Source: Thiohalocapsa sp. ML1 | Lineage (GTDB): Bacteria > Pseudomonadota > Gammaproteobacteria > Chromatiales > Chromatiaceae | Assembly (NCBI RefSeq): GCF_001469165.1 | Contig: NZ_JABX01000009.1 | Location: 62,001-126,000 of the forward strand | Direction of reading: 5' to 3' | DNA length: 64,000 bases | In this document: positions 41,173-51,575 of the stretch, piece after piece | Position numbering within the stretch: the stretch's first letter is position 1 | How the letters are laid out: each line of letters opens with the position of its first letter | Notes under the pieces: model-generated | Seen by the model: only the letters and a program-made list of their open reading frames with translations | Told to the model about the DNA's origin: nothing | The model's database searches: none | Program-made: the position numbers and the translations under genes

Positions 41173-41726
41173 TCGACGACATCAAGAAAGACGCTGCCGA
41201 GCGCATGGCCAAGAGCGCCGAGGCCTTGACCCATGAGCTCGCCAAGATCCGCACCGGCCGCGCCCACCCGTCGCTGCTGGACCACCTGCGTGTCTCGTAC
41301 TACGGTAGCGAGATGCCCATCAACCAAGTCGCCAGTGTCTCGGTGGAGGATGCGCGGACGCTGACCGTCACGCCGTGGGACCGCAACATGGTGCAGGCGG
41401 TCGAGAAGGCCATCATCCAGTCCGACCTGGGCGTGAATCCGAACACCGCCGGCACCGTCATCCGCGTGCCGATGCCGCCGCTGACCGAAGAGCGTCGGCG
41501 TGACCTGCAGAAGGTTGCCCGCGCCGAGGCCGAGCATGCCCGCGTCGCCGTACGCAACATCCGGCGCGATGCGAACCAGCAACTCAAGGAACTGGTCAAG
41601 GAGAAGCTCATCTCCGAGGACGACGAGCACCGGGGGGAGGAGATCGTGCAGAAGCTGACCGATCAATACGTCAAAGAGGTGGATCGGATTCTGGAGGAGA
41701 AGGAAGCCGACCTGATGTCCATCTGA
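41169..41726 (+). CDS. frr: Ribosome recycling factor
   Basis: 185-aa factor that, with EF-G, splits post-termination ribosomes. [77 protein letters not shown] and [20 protein letters not shown] cover the two-domain L shape. It overlaps pyrH by four bases. Confidence 0.97.
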   Translation: MIDDIKKDAAERMAKSAEALTHELAKIRTGRAHPSLLDHLRVSYYGSEMPINQVASVSVEDARTLTVTPWDRNMVQAVEKAIIQSDLGVNPNTAGTVIRVPMPPLTEERRRDLQKVARAEAEHARVAVRNIRRDANQQLKELVKEKLISEDDEHRGEEIVQKLTDQYVKEVDRILEEKEADLMSI

Positions 41727-41749
41727 GCGCCGCGCAGGAGCGGGATGCG

Positions 41750-42535
41750 TTGCAAGTGACCAGCCAGATCACGGGCATCAACCCCGGCGACAACCACAGA
41801 CGCGTGCCCGAGCACGTTGCCATCATCATGGACGGCAACGGGCGCTGGGCGAAGCAGCGTGGCCTCCCGCGCACGGCCGGGCATCGGGCCGGCGCGAAGA
41901 GCGTGCGCGCCGTCGTCGAAGAGAGCGTTCGTCATGGCGTCGGCGTGCTGACCTTGTTCGCCTTCAGCAGCGAGAATTGGCGTCGTCCGCCGGGCGAGGT
42001 GATGGTGCTGATGGAGCTCTTCATGAGCACGCTGCAGGTCGAGGTGCAGCGCCTCGTGGAGCACGGCATCCGGCTGCGGATCATCGGCGATTTGTCCGCC
42101 TTTTCCACGCGCTTGCAGGCCCAGTTCGCGCACGCCGAGGCCCTGACCCAGGACAACGACCGCCTGGTTTTGCAGATTGCTGCCAATTACGGCGGGCGCT
42201 GGGACATCACGCAGGCGGCGCGCACCATGGCGCGGGACGTGCTGGCCGGGCGCCTCACGCCCGATGACATCAACGAGGCTGCGGTGGCCGCGCGGCTCTC
42301 ATTCCCGGGCGTGCCGGACCCGGACCTCTTCATCCGCACCGGCGGCGAGAAGCGCATCAGCAACTTCCTGCTCTGGCAATCCGCGTACGCGGAGCTCTAC
42401 TTCTCCGACCTGATGTGGCCCGAGTTCGATGCCGCCGCTTACGCTGCCGCACTCAACGACTTCGCCCGCCGCCAGCGCCGCTTCGGCCTGACCGGCGAGC
42501 AGGTGGCGGCCAGCGTCAGCGTCGTGGGCGGCTGA
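41750..42535 (+). CDS. uppS: Undecaprenyl diphosphate synthase
   Basis: 261-aa cis-prenyltransferase making the C55 lipid carrier for peptidoglycan and O-antigen. [20 protein letters not shown] holds the catalytic Asp (28), followed by [38 protein letters not shown] and [20 protein letters not shown]. The start is a TTG at 41750, with AGGAG ten bases before it; a GTG two codons later is an alternative. It is 23 bp after frr. Confidence 0.95.
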   Translation: MQVTSQITGINPGDNHRRVPEHVAIIMDGNGRWAKQRGLPRTAGHRAGAKSVRAVVEESVRHGVGVLTLFAFSSENWRRPPGEVMVLMELFMSTLQVEVQRLVEHGIRLRIIGDLSAFSTRLQAQFAHAEALTQDNDRLVLQIAANYGGRWDITQAARTMARDVLAGRLTPDDINEAAVAARLSFPGVPDPDLFIRTGGEKRISNFLLWQSAYAELYFSDLMWPEFDAAAYAAALNDFARRQRRFGLTGEQVAASVSVVGG

Positions 42536-42540
42536 GCCGG

Positions 42541-43368
42541 GTGCTGAGCGAGGCATTACGCGAGCGGCTGCTGACGACAGCCTGGCTCCTGCCCGTCATC
42601 ATCGGCGCGGTGCTGCTGCTGCCGACGCCGCTGTTCGCGCTGGCGATGGCCGTCATCGTGCTGCTCGCCGCGTGGGAGTGGGGTCCGCTCGTCGGCATGA
42701 CGGGCGGGCGGGTGCGCTTGGCTATGATGATCACCCTCGCGCTGACGCTGGCGCTGTTGTGGGCCTTTGCGCCGGTGTCGTCGGTGCCGCTCGTGGCCGC
42801 GACGCTGTGGTGGATCGGCTTCACGCTGATGCTGCCGAAGCTGCGCCCGAGGGCCGTCGGGGGCGGCGCGGATGCTCTGCTGCTGCCGCTCGGTCTGCTG
42901 GTCCTCGCGGCGCCATGGCTCGCGCTGGTCCGGCTGCACGGCGAACCGGAGCACGGCCCGTTCCTGGTGCTCGGGCTGATGGTCATGATCTGGGCCGGCG
43001 ATTCGGCGGCCTATTTTGTCGGCGGGCGCTTCGGCCGGCGCAAGCTCGCGCCGCGGCTCAGCCCCGGCAAGACCTGGGCCGGGCTCTATGCCGCGCTCGT
43101 CGCGGCGAGTACGGTGGCGCTCGTCACGGGGCTTCTGCTCGGGCTCGATGGTGCCGCGCTCGGGCAACTGACCCTGCTCGGTGCCCTGACGCTGGCGTTG
43201 TCGGTGGTCGGCGACCTGTTCGAGAGTTGGCTCAAGCGCAGGCGTGGGCTGAAGGATTCCGGGGCGCTGCTCCCCGGTCACGGTGGCATGCTGGACCGCA
43301 TCGACAGCATGACCGCGGCGGCGCCGCTGTTTGCGCTTGGTTTGATCTGGTTGGGGGTGGCGACATGA
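42541..43368 (+). CDS. cdsA: Phosphatidate cytidylyltransferase (housekeeping)
   Basis: 275-aa polytopic enzyme making CDP-diacylglycerol for phospholipid synthesis. The family signature at the C-terminus is [20 protein letters not shown] with [20 protein letters not shown], then [20 protein letters not shown]. The start is GTG at 42541, five bases after uppS. The stop overlaps the dxr ATG. A second CdsA-like gene is at 22353-23336. Confidence 0.95.
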   Translation: MLSEALRERLLTTAWLLPVIIGAVLLLPTPLFALAMAVIVLLAAWEWGPLVGMTGGRVRLAMMITLALTLALLWAFAPVSSVPLVAATLWWIGFTLMLPKLRPRAVGGGADALLLPLGLLVLAAPWLALVRLHGEPEHGPFLVLGLMVMIWAGDSAAYFVGGRFGRRKLAPRLSPGKTWAGLYAALVAASTVALVTGLLLGLDGAALGQLTLLGALTLALSVVGDLFESWLKRRRGLKDSGALLPGHGGMLDRIDSMTAAAPLFALGLIWLGVAT

Positions 43369-44552
43369 AAGGCATTGCGGTGCTGGGTTCGACGGGGTCC
43401 ATCGGCGTGAGCACGCTCGACGTGGTGGGCCGGCACCCGGAGCGCTTCCGCGTCGTCGCGCTGACGGCGCATCGCAACGCCGAGCGGCTCGCCGAGCAGT
43501 GCCGGCGCTTTCGGCCCGCCTACGCGGTGATGGTGGATGCCGATGCCGCGGATCGGTTGTCGCGTCTGCTTGCCGACATGCCGGATGCGCCGGAGGTGCT
43601 GCGCGGGGCGGAGGCGCTCGTCGGCGTCGCCGCGCACGAAGACGTGGACTACGTGATGGCGGCCATCGTCGGTGCGGCGGGGCTGATGTCGAGCCTTGCG
43701 GCCGCGCGCGCCGGCAAGCGGCTGATGCTCGCGAACAAAGAGGCGCTGGTCGTGGCCGGTGCGCTCTTGATCGATGCGGCCCGGGAGAACGGTGCGACGC
43801 TCCTGCCCATCGACAGCGAGCACAACGCCATCTTCCAGTGCCTGCCGCCGACCCACGAGCAGGGCCTGCCCGCGGTCGGCGTCGAGCGCATCCTGCTCAC
43901 CGCATCCGGCGGCCCTTTCCGCGACGCCCCGCCGGAGACCCTGGTGAACGTGACGCCGGAGCAGGCCGTCGCGCACCCGAACTGGAGCATGGGCCGCAAG
44001 ATCTCGGTGGATTCCGCGACCATGATGAACAAGGGCCTCGAGATCATCGAGGCCTGCTGGCTGTTCAACACCAGCCCCGAGCGCATCCAAGTGGTTGTGC
44101 ACCGCCAGAGCGTCATTCACTCGATGGTGCAGTACACCGATGGCTCCGTGCTGGCGCAGCTCGGCAACCCCGACATGCGCACGCCCATCGCCCACGCCAT
44201 GGGCTGGCCCGGGCGCATCGAGGCCGGCGTCGCACCGCTCGATCTGTTCGCGATCGCGCGGCTGGACTTCGAGCCGCCGGCACCGGAGCGCTTCCCGTGC
44301 CTGCGCCTGGCCTATCGCGCCGCCGCCGAGGGCGGCACCGCACCGGTGGTGCTGAATGCCGCGAACGAGATCGCCGTCGGCGCCTTCCTTGAGCGGCACA
44401 TCGGCTTCACCGACATCGCCCGCGTCGTCGAGCAGACCATGGACCTGCTGCCGGCGGAGCCGGTGGACTTGAGCGGGCTGGATCATGTGCTCGGGGTCGA
44501 TGCCGCCGCGCGGCGGACAGCGGAACAACGCGTCGCCGCACTGGTCGCATAG
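43365..44552 (+). CDS. dxr: 1-deoxy-D-xylulose 5-phosphate reductoisomerase
   Basis: 395-aa NADPH- and metal-dependent enzyme of the MEP isoprenoid pathway (DXP to MEP). [20 protein letters not shown] is the NADPH site, [19 protein letters not shown] the central part, [15 protein letters not shown] has the metal-binding Asp and Glu, and SWAT-type [20 protein letters not shown] lies in the active-site loop. It overlaps cdsA. Together with uppS and cdsA it links isoprenoid and lipid supply. Confidence 0.97.
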   Translation: MKGIAVLGSTGSIGVSTLDVVGRHPERFRVVALTAHRNAERLAEQCRRFRPAYAVMVDADAADRLSRLLADMPDAPEVLRGAEALVGVAAHEDVDYVMAAIVGAAGLMSSLAAARAGKRLMLANKEALVVAGALLIDAARENGATLLPIDSEHNAIFQCLPPTHEQGLPAVGVERILLTASGGPFRDAPPETLVNVTPEQAVAHPNWSMGRKISVDSATMMNKGLEIIEACWLFNTSPERIQVVVHRQSVIHSMVQYTDGSVLAQLGNPDMRTPIAHAMGWPGRIEAGVAPLDLFAIARLDFEPPAPERFPCLRLAYRAAAEGGTAPVVLNAANEIAVGAFLERHIGFTDIARVVEQTMDLLPAEPVDLSGLDHVLGVDAAARRTAEQRVAALVA

Positions 44553-44555
44553 CGC

Positions 44556-45929
44556 ATGCTCAACATTCTCATCAATATCGCCGCCTTCCTGGTGGCCATC
44601 CTCGTGCTTGTGACCATCCACGAGTTCGGGCATTTCTGGGTCGCGCGCCGACTCGGCGTGCGTGTGCTGCGGTTCTCCATCGGCTTCGGCCGGTCGCTCT
44701 ACACCTGGCGCCGGCGCGGCGACGAAACCGAATACGTCATCGCCGCGCTGCCGCTCGGCGGCTACGTCAAGATGCTCGACGAGCGCGAGACGGACGAGGA
44801 GATCGCGCCGGAGGATCGCCCCTTCGCCTTCAACAACCAGCCGTTGTGGAAGCGCAGCGCCATCGTCGCGGCGGGGCCGATCGCAAACTTCCTGCTCGCG
44901 ATCCTGCTCTACTGGGGCCTGCTCATGGCGGGGCAGAGCGGGGTGCGGCCCGAGGTCGGCAGCGTCGAGCCGGACTCCATCGCCGCCGAGGCCGGCTTCG
45001 TCGCCGGCGACCTCGTGGAGGCGGTGGACGGGCGCCCCATCGCGACCTGGGGCAATTTCTGGCTCGCGCTGTTGTCGTCGTCGCTGGGCGGCGGCGACGT
45101 CGAGGTGCGCGTCACGGCTGCCGATGGCGTGCTCGAGGTCCGTACCCTGCCGTCGGACGAGCTGGCGCCGCTCGACCCCGGGCGCGGCTTCCTGTCCGGG
45201 GTGGGGCTCCGAAGCGCCGTGCCGGCGATCCCGCCGGTGCTCGCCGAGGTCGTCCCGGACGAGCCTGCCGCCGCGGCGGGCCTGCGCGCGGACGATGTCA
45301 TACTGGCCGTCGATGGAGTCGCCGTCGCAAGCTGGGCGGACTTCGTCGCCGCCATCCAGGCGCGCCCGGACGAGCCCGCGACCGTGCACATCGAGCGCGA
45401 CGGCGGCCGCTTCGATGTCGTGCTGACGCCGCGCGCCGTGACGCTGGAAGACGGCAGCGTGGTGGGGCGCATCGGTGCCGGCCCGGCCGTCCCGGACGAT
45501 CTCTACGCCGACTACGAGGTCGTCGTGCACTACGGGCCCGGCACGGCGATGGTGGAGGCGCTGCGCCGGGTCGGCGACCTGTCGGTGATGACGTTGCGCA
45601 TCGCCTGGCGCATGCTCATCGGCACCGCATCGGTGCAGAATCTGAGCAGCCCCATCGGCATCGCCGATGCGGCGGGCAAGACCGCGAGCTTCGGCATCGA
45701 GCCCTATCTGGAGTTCCTGGCGCTGCTGAGCGTCAGCCTTGGACTGCTGAACCTGCTGCCGATCCCGGTGCTCGACGGCGGTCACCTGCTGTACTTCGCG
45801 GCGGAGGCGGTGCTCCGGCGGCCCTTGCCCGAGGCGGTGCAGGCCTACGGACAGCGGCTCGGCCTGTTCTTGATACTTTGCTTGATGACTCTGGCCTTTT
45901 ACGTGGATCTTGCTAGGTTCTTTGGCTAG
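44556..45929 (+). CDS. rseP: Site-2 metalloprotease RseP
   Basis: 457-aa intramembrane zinc protease that cleaves RseA to release sigma-E during envelope stress. TIHEFGHFWVARRLGVRVLR has the HEFGH zinc motif (His22, Glu23, His26). Two PDZ domains lie at about 125-195 and 210-290. LLNLLPIPVLDGGHLLYFAA has the third ligand Asp. It starts three bases after dxr. Its last bases overlap a candidate promoter for bamA. Confidence 0.96.
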   Translation: MLNILINIAAFLVAILVLVTIHEFGHFWVARRLGVRVLRFSIGFGRSLYTWRRRGDETEYVIAALPLGGYVKMLDERETDEEIAPEDRPFAFNNQPLWKRSAIVAAGPIANFLLAILLYWGLLMAGQSGVRPEVGSVEPDSIAAEAGFVAGDLVEAVDGRPIATWGNFWLALLSSSLGGGDVEVRVTAADGVLEVRTLPSDELAPLDPGRGFLSGVGLRSAVPAIPPVLAEVVPDEPAAAAGLRADDVILAVDGVAVASWADFVAAIQARPDEPATVHIERDGGRFDVVLTPRAVTLEDGSVVGRIGAGPAVPDDLYADYEVVVHYGPGTAMVEALRRVGDLSVMTLRIAWRMLIGTASVQNLSSPIGIADAAGKTASFGIEPYLEFLALLSVSLGLLNLLPIPVLDGGHLLYFAAEAVLRRPLPEAVQAYGQRLGLFLILCLMTLAFYVDLARFFG

Positions 45930-45950
45930 CGTGACCGCTTGCCCTATACT
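45922..45950 (+). promoter_or_regulatory. Candidate sigma70 promoter upstream of bamA
   Basis: TTGGCT (45922-45927) and TATACT (45945-45950) are 17 bp apart, a near-consensus pair overlapping the end of rseP and about 210 bp upstream of the bamA start. It would give an independent transcript for bamA-skp-lpx genes. Prediction only. Confidence 0.55.
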
Positions 45951-46161
45951 TGCCGGATCGGGGAATCGGGCGATCAGTCGCTGTCCCTGGCGAGACCACA
46001 CAAGGACCGCGGCGCCGCACAGGCGATGCGGGATGCCGCGACTAACCGAGCAGGTTGGCGTGTAACCCTTGTTACCGGGTGCGGCTGCCTGCACCCCTCG
46101 CCTCGGACACGGCCATGGTGGTCGGCGGTTCCGCATCGCGGTCAAGGCGTCCGGGGGTAGA

Positions 46162-48495
46162 GTGACCAAGACCATTGTCTTCGCTGGCGGCGCTCGCCGG
46201 CCCGCTTGCGGCGCTGCCCTGGCGCTGATGCTGTTCTCCATGGCAGCCATCGCAGAGACCTTCCAGATCGCGGACATCCGCGTCGAGGGCCTCCAGCGCG
46301 TCGCCGCCGGAACTGTGTTCAACTACCTGCCCGTGCAGGTGGGGGACACCGTCGGCGACGGCATCACGGCGCAAATCATCCGCACCCTCTACGGCACCGG
46401 ATTCTTCGATGACGTGGTGGTGGAGCGGGACGGCGACGTCCTCGTCATCGCGGTGCGTGAGCGCCCGGCGGTGGCGGAGATCGAGATTACGGGCAACAAG
46501 TCGCTCAACACCGACGTCCTGAAGCAGGGACTCACCGAGGTCGGGCTCGCGGAAGGCCGCGTCTTCGACCCCTCGGTGCTCGACCGCATCGAACAGGAGC
46601 TGGAGCGTCAGTATTTCGCCTCCGGCAAGTACGGTGTCGGCATCGAGTCCACTGTGTCGCCGCTGGAGCGCAATCGCGTGGCGGTGCGCATCGAGATCGA
46701 CGAGGGCCTGACCGCCCGCCTGAAGCAGATCAACATCGTCGGCAACGAGGCCTTCACCGACAAGGAACTGCTGAAAGAATTCAAGCTCGGCACCACGAAC
46801 TGGCTGTCCTTCTACACCAAGAACAACCGCTACTCGAAGCAGCAGCTCTCGGGTGACCTGGAATCCTTGCGCTCGTTCTATCTCGACCGCGGCTACATTG
46901 GGTTTGAGATCACCTCGACGCAGGTGTCCATCAGCCCGGACAAGAAGGACATCTATCTCACCGTTGCCGTGCGCGAGGGCGATGTCTATCGGGTCAGCGA
47001 CATCCAGCTCGCCGGGGAGCCGTCGGTGCCCGCCGCCCAACTGTTCCCGCTGATCCAGATGCGCCGCGGCGAGGTGTATTCGCGCAAGACGGCCACCGAA
47101 AGCGCGGATCGCGTCTCCCAGCTTCTGGGGGAGCAGGGCTATGCCTTCGCCAACGTCAACGCCGTGCCCGAAGTGGACGATGATACCAACACCGTCGCGG
47201 TGACCTTCTTCATCGATCCCGGCAAGCGAGTGTACGTGCGCCGCATCAACATGCAGGGCAATGTGCGCACCCGCGACGAGGTGCTGCGGCGCGAGATGCG
47301 GCAGCTCGAAACCGCCTGGTTCTCCACCGAGCTGGTGAAGCGCTCGCGGGAGCGTTTGCAGCGCCTGGGCTACTTCGAAACGGTCAACATCGAAACCCCG
47401 GCCGTGCCGGGCACCGCGGATCAGGTGGACGTGGACGTGACTGTCAAGGAGCGCGCGTCGGGCAATCTGATGGCGGGTGTCGGGTTTTCGCAGTCCCAGG
47501 GCTTGATCCTGAATGCGAGTATTTCGCAGTCCAACTTCCTCGGCACCGGCAAGCGCGTCGCCCTCGCCGCGAACACCAGCCGGGTGACCCAGCTCTACCG
47601 GCTCGCCTATACGAATCCGTATTTCACGGTGGACGGCATCAGTCGCGGCTTCGACCTGAGTTACCGCACCACCGACTTCGACCAGTTGCTCGGGGCCGAC
47701 TACTCCACCGACGTCGGGCGGGCCGCGATCAATTTCGGGCTGCCGATCTCCGACAGCGCGACGGCGGGCTTCGGCGCCTACTACCAGTACACCAAGTTCT
47801 TTGCCGGCCAGTCGTTTCTGGCGCAGGATTTCGTCGCGCAGAACGGCGATGTCTTCAACGACTTTTTCCTGACCGCGAGCTACGTTAACGATACGCGCAA
47901 TTCCGCCGTGTTCCCGAGCGAGGGCGCGTTGCAGAGCCTCTTCGGCGAGATCGCGATCCCTGGCAGCGACCTTCAGTACTACCGGCTGATGGCCCGGGCG
48001 CGCCAGTACATCCCGCTCACCGAGCGCGTCACGCTGGCCCTTCAGGGCGACCTGGGCTACGGCGGCGGCTTCGGCAGCACCGAGGCGATGCCCTTCTTCC
48101 AGAACTTCTATGCCGGTGGTCCGCGCAGCGTCCGCGGCTTTAGGGCGAATACCCTGGGTCCACGCGAGACAACGCTGTTTCGGGACCCGGTGGGCGGCAA
48201 CATGGAGCTCACCGGCGGTTTGGAGATCTACGCACCGCCCCCGGTGGGCGGCAACTTCGAGAACACCGTGCGGATCGGCGCGTTCTTTGATTTTGGTAAC
48301 GTCTGGTGGACAGAAGAGACACCGCTCGTCGCCCCCACCGGTTTCGACCTGAGCGAGCTTCGCTATTCCACCGGTCTGTCCTTCGCTTGGCTGTCCCCGG
48401 TCGGGGCGCTGACGCTGAGCGTCGCGCAGCCACTCAACAAGAAAGATCTCGACGAGGAGGAGATCTTTCAGTTCAGCTTCGGCCAGAGCTTCTGA
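46162..48495 (+). CDS. bamA: Outer membrane protein assembly factor BamA
   Basis: 777-aa Omp85 protein, the core of the BAM complex that inserts beta-barrels. The signal peptide (ALALMLFSMAAIAE) precedes five POTRA domains (about 33-430, beginning FQIADIRVEGLQRVAAGTVF) and a 16-strand barrel. The L6 motif VRGF is in GGPRSVRGFRANTLGPRETT. The protein ends EIFQFSFGQSF with the C-terminal aromatic beta signal. The GTG at 46162 is the best start; the frame is open a little further upstream. The stop overlaps the skp ATG. Confidence 0.95.
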   Translation: MTKTIVFAGGARRPACGAALALMLFSMAAIAETFQIADIRVEGLQRVAAGTVFNYLPVQVGDTVGDGITAQIIRTLYGTGFFDDVVVERDGDVLVIAVRERPAVAEIEITGNKSLNTDVLKQGLTEVGLAEGRVFDPSVLDRIEQELERQYFASGKYGVGIESTVSPLERNRVAVRIEIDEGLTARLKQINIVGNEAFTDKELLKEFKLGTTNWLSFYTKNNRYSKQQLSGDLESLRSFYLDRGYIGFEITSTQVSISPDKKDIYLTVAVREGDVYRVSDIQLAGEPSVPAAQLFPLIQMRRGEVYSRKTATESADRVSQLLGEQGYAFANVNAVPEVDDDTNTVAVTFFIDPGKRVYVRRINMQGNVRTRDEVLRREMRQLETAWFSTELVKRSRERLQRLGYFETVNIETPAVPGTADQVDVDVTVKERASGNLMAGVGFSQSQGLILNASISQSNFLGTGKRVALAANTSRVTQLYRLAYTNPYFTVDGISRGFDLSYRTTDFDQLLGADYSTDVGRAAINFGLPISDSATAGFGAYYQYTKFFAGQSFLAQDFVAQNGDVFNDFFLTASYVNDTRNSAVFPSEGALQSLFGEIAIPGSDLQYYRLMARARQYIPLTERVTLALQGDLGYGGGFGSTEAMPFFQNFYAGGPRSVRGFRANTLGPRETTLFRDPVGGNMELTGGLEIYAPPPVGGNFENTVRIGAFFDFGNVWWTEETPLVAPTGFDLSELRYSTGLSFAWLSPVGALTLSVAQPLNKKDLDEEEIFQFSFGQSF

Positions 48496-49040
48496 TGCGC
48501 CCGCGCAGGCTCCGCTTCTTGTTGTTCGCGCTGGCCCTGTTGCCGGTCCTGTTGCCGGTCCTGTTGCCGGCCGTAGCTGCGGCAGGAGCCGAGGGACTAA
48601 AGATCGCCGTGATCGATCCGAACCGCATCGTTGAGGAATCGCCGCAGTACGAGGAGGCGCGCCGGACCCTCAGCACGGAGGTCGCTGAACGGGAGGCCGA
48701 GCTCCTCGATCAGCAGGACAGCGTCGATCAACTGACCGTGAAGCTCGATCGCGACGGCCCCTTGATGAGCGAAGACGAGATCAAGCTCCTGCAGACCGAC
48801 ATCCGCGCCCGCAAGCGGCGGCTGCGTTATGCGCGCGCCGAGCTGCAGGAGGACTTCGCGCTGCGGCAGAGCGAGCTGCGCACGAAGCTCGTCAAGCAGG
48901 TCGAGGAGGTCGTCCGACAGATCGCCAAGGAGCAAGACATCGACCTCATCGTCAGCGAAGGCGTGGTCTACTTCAGCGAGCGGATCGATATCTCAGCCCA
49001 GGTCGTCGATCGACTCAAGGAGGAGTTCAGCAAGCGATGA
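48495..49040 (+). CDS. skp: Periplasmic chaperone Skp (OmpH)
   Basis: 181-aa OmpH-family chaperone for unfolded outer membrane proteins. The signal peptide is unusually repetitive (ALLPVLLPVLLPAVAAA, from a triplicated CTGTTGCCGGTC stretch). The mature part begins LKIAVIDPNRIVEESPQYEE, then long charged helices forming the tentacles, ending DIDLIVSEGVVYFSERIDIS. It overlaps bamA by one base. Confidence 0.92.
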   Translation: MRPRRLRFLLFALALLPVLLPVLLPAVAAAGAEGLKIAVIDPNRIVEESPQYEEARRTLSTEVAEREAELLDQQDSVDQLTVKLDRDGPLMSEDEIKLLQTDIRARKRRLRYARAELQEDFALRQSELRTKLVKQVEEVVRQIAKEQDIDLIVSEGVVYFSERIDISAQVVDRLKEEFSKR

Positions 49041-49076
49041 TCGGGGCCTCGTTTCACCCCGGCGGGCGCTGATCCC

Positions 49077-50123
49077 GTGGCTGTTGCGGCGAGCGAGCTT
49101 GCGGCTGAACTGGGCCTGCGCTTGGTGGGGCAGGATGTCGTGCTGCGGCGGGTCGCCCCGCTCGGGGCCGCCGACGCGTCGAGCCTCAGCTACCTCGCCG
49201 ACCGGCGCTACCGGTCTGCGCTGGCCGCAACCGGCGCCGCCGCGGTCATCGTGCTCCCGGAGGACGCCCCCCGACTCCCCTGCACCGGATTGCTGTCAGA
49301 CAACCCGGAGCTCGCCTTCGCCGCGGCTGCGGCACGGCTCCATCCGCGCCCGCCCCGCGCACCCGGCATCGATCCGAGCGCGGTGGTCCATGCCGATGCC
49401 CACATCCATCCGAGCGTGTCCGTCGGTCCGCTCTGCGTCATCGAGGCGGGCGCCAACGTTGCGGCCGGGGTCGAGATCGGCCCACACTCTGTGGTCGGCA
49501 GCGGCGCGTCCATCGGTCGCGACAGCCGGCTCGTTGCGCGCGTCGTGCTCGCCGCGGGCAGCATCATCGGTGAGCGGGTTTTGCTGCACCCGGGGGCGGT
49601 GATCGGTCGCGACGGTTTCGGCTTCGCGAAGGACGGCGAGCGTTGGGTCCGCATTCCGCAGGTGGGCCGCGTGCGCATCGGCAATGACGTGGAGATCGGC
49701 GCCAATACAACGGTGGATCGCGGCGCCATCGAAGACACCGTGATTGCCGACGGCGTCAAGATCGACAACCTGGTTCAGATCGGCCACAACGTCGTCGTGG
49801 GCGAGCACACGGCCATGGCCGCCTGCTCTGGCATCGCCGGCTCGACGCACATTGGCCGGCGCTGCACCTTCGCCGGCGCGGTGGGGGTGGCGGGGCATCT
49901 CGAGATCGGCGATGACGTGCACTTCACGGGCATGGCCATGGTGACCCGCTCCCAGACCGACCCCGGTGTCTACAGCAGCGGCATTCCCGCCATGCCGAAT
50001 GCCGAGTGGCGCCGTGCCATCGTCCGGCTGCGCCGGCTCCATGGATTGGCCGAGCGCGTGCAGCGCCTAGAACGGGCGCTCGGTGATGCCGCCGACGACG
50101 CTGAAAGTACTGAATGTGGTTGA
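49077..50123 (+). CDS. lpxD: UDP-3-O-(3-hydroxyacyl)glucosamine N-acyltransferase
   Basis: 348-aa third-step lipid A enzyme. The N-terminal uridine-binding domain (about 1-100) is followed by left-handed beta-helix hexapeptides (for example [20 protein letters not shown]) and [20 protein letters not shown] with the catalytic His. The helical C-terminus is short. The start is GTG at 49077, 36 bp after skp. It acts before lpxA/lpxB products are combined into lipid A. Confidence 0.93.
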   Translation: MAVAASELAAELGLRLVGQDVVLRRVAPLGAADASSLSYLADRRYRSALAATGAAAVIVLPEDAPRLPCTGLLSDNPELAFAAAAARLHPRPPRAPGIDPSAVVHADAHIHPSVSVGPLCVIEAGANVAAGVEIGPHSVVGSGASIGRDSRLVARVVLAAGSIIGERVLLHPGAVIGRDGFGFAKDGERWVRIPQVGRVRIGNDVEIGANTTVDRGAIEDTVIADGVKIDNLVQIGHNVVVGEHTAMAACSGIAGSTHIGRRCTFAGAVGVAGHLEIGDDVHFTGMAMVTRSQTDPGVYSSGIPAMPNAEWRRAIVRLRRLHGLAERVQRLERALGDAADDAESTECG

Positions 50124-50306
50124 CGACTGTGGCCGCGCCGCGCACGCTTATCTATCGCCCGCCCTCTGCTCCGGCCGCCTGCTAGGCGCCGACCCCGCCT
50201 GAGCCCATCACACGAACCGAGACCCGGACCATGTCGCCTTCGCCCTGCGTCGCCGCGCCGTTGCGCGGACCTCATTCTGTTCAATCGCCGAACGGAGGCC
50301 ACGCAC
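50124..50306. other. lpxD-fabZ intergenic region
   Basis: This 183-bp gap has no gene. GGAGG at 50294-50298 is the fabZ ribosome-binding site. No promoter pair is convincing. Confidence 0.4.
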
Positions 50307-50801
50307 ATGGAGGGTGATGCGACGCTATTGGCGCGGCAGGAGCCGCCGGAGGCACTTTTGACGACGATGGACATCCACAAGGTGCTGCGGCGACTGCCGC
50401 ATCGCTATCCGTTTCTGTTGGTCGATCGGGTGCTCGAGTTCGAGGCGAACCGGCGTCTGCTCGGGCTCAAGAACGTCAGCATCAACGAGCCGTTCTTCAC
50501 CGGCCATTTCCCGGCGCGGCCGGTGATGCCGGGCGTGCTGATTGTCGAGGCCATGGCCCAGGCGACGGGCCTGCTGGCCATGGAATCGCGCCCCGAGGAG
50601 GTCGGCGAGAAGGCGCTCTATTACTTCGTCGGCATCGATAAGGCACGCTTCAAACACCCCGTGGAGCCAGGCGATCAGCTATTGCTTGAGGTGAACGTCC
50701 TGCACGTCAAGCGCGGCATCTGGAAGTTCGCCGGCGAGGCGAGGGTGGACGGCAAGATCGTGGCCACGGCCGAGATCATGTGCACGGCGCGGGACTTCTG
50801 A
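50307..50801 (+). CDS. fabZ: 3-hydroxyacyl-ACP dehydratase FabZ
   Basis: 164-aa hot-dog dehydratase of fatty acid synthesis, competing with LpxA/LpxD for 3-hydroxyacyl-ACP. [40 protein letters not shown] (catalytic His67) and [10 protein letters not shown] (Glu81). GGAGG eight bases before the ATG at 50307 supports this start, giving a 20-residue N-terminal extension before the usual MDIHKVL. Confidence 0.96.
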   Translation: MEGDATLLARQEPPEALLTTMDIHKVLRRLPHRYPFLLVDRVLEFEANRRLLGLKNVSINEPFFTGHFPARPVMPGVLIVEAMAQATGLLAMESRPEEVGEKALYYFVGIDKARFKHPVEPGDQLLLEVNVLHVKRGIWKFAGEARVDGKIVATAEIMCTARDF

Positions 50802-50804
50802 CCC

Positions 50805-51575
50805 TTGATCCATCCCACTGCCATCGTCGATGCCGCGGCGGAGATCGCGGCCGACGTCAAGATTGGTCCCTATACGATCATCGGCCCCGGCGTGGTCATT
50901 GAGGCGGGCTGTGTCATCGGCCCGCACGCGGTGCTGCGCGGACAGACCCGCATCGGCGCCGGTACGCGGATCTTTCAGTTCGCATCCGTCGGCGAGGACC
51001 CGCAGGACAAGAAGTACGCAGGGGAGGAGACCGCACTCGTCATCGGACAGCGCAACGTCATTCGCGAGTATGCCACCGTGCATCGCGGTACGGCGCAGGA
51101 CAAGGGCGAGACGCGTATCGGCGACGACAACCTGCTGATGGCCTATACCCATGTCGCCCATGACTGCGTCATCGGCAATCACGTGATCATGGCGAATGCG
51201 GCCTCCCTCGGCGGCCATGTCGAGGTGCAGGACTGGGCCATCCTCGGCGGCTTCAGCATCGTGCACCAGTTCTGCCAGATCGGCGCCCACAGCTTCAGCG
51301 CCATGGGCAGCGTCATCGCCAAGGACGTGCCGCCCTACGTCACCATCGGCGGACACCCGGCGGTGCCCCGCGGGATCAACACCGAGGGGCTAAAACGCCG
51401 GCAGTTCTCGCCCGAGACCATCGCCGCGCTGCGCCGGGCGTACCGGCTGCTGTATCTCGGGAATCTGAGCCTGGTGGACGCGGTCGCCAGTATCCGTGAG
51501 CTCGCCGAGTCCGAGCCGGAGCTCACGCGGTTCGCGGACTTCCTCGCCGACAGCAACCGCAGCATCGTGCGGTGA
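50805..51575 (+). CDS. lpxA: UDP-N-acetylglucosamine O-acyltransferase
   Basis: 256-aa first enzyme of lipid A synthesis. Left-handed beta-helix repeats run from IHPTAIVDAAAEIAADVKIG. AYTHVAHDCVIGNHVIMANA contains the catalytic His (119), and GINTEGLKRRQFSPETIAAL opens the C-terminal helical domain. The start is a TTG at 50805, three bases after fabZ, a weak codon that may limit expression. The stop overlaps the lpxB GTG. Confidence 0.96.
   Translation: MIHPTAIVDAAAEIAADVKIGPYTIIGPGVVIEAGCVIGPHAVLRGQTRIGAGTRIFQFASVGEDPQDKKYAGEETALVIGQRNVIREYATVHRGTAQDKGETRIGDDNLLMAYTHVAHDCVIGNHVIMANAASLGGHVEVQDWAILGGFSIVHQFCQIGAHSFSAMGSVIAKDVPPYVTIGGHPAVPRGINTEGLKRRQFSPETIAALRRAYRLLYLGNLSLVDAVASIRELAESEPELTRFADFLADSNRSIVR

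Noticed and set aside
43278-46322. Very long antisense open frame (over 1000 codons) opposite dxr/rseP
   Set aside because: High GC makes stop codons rare in the opposite frames. The translation is His/Arg/Gln-rich and lacks family features, while dxr and rseP are certain on the other strand.
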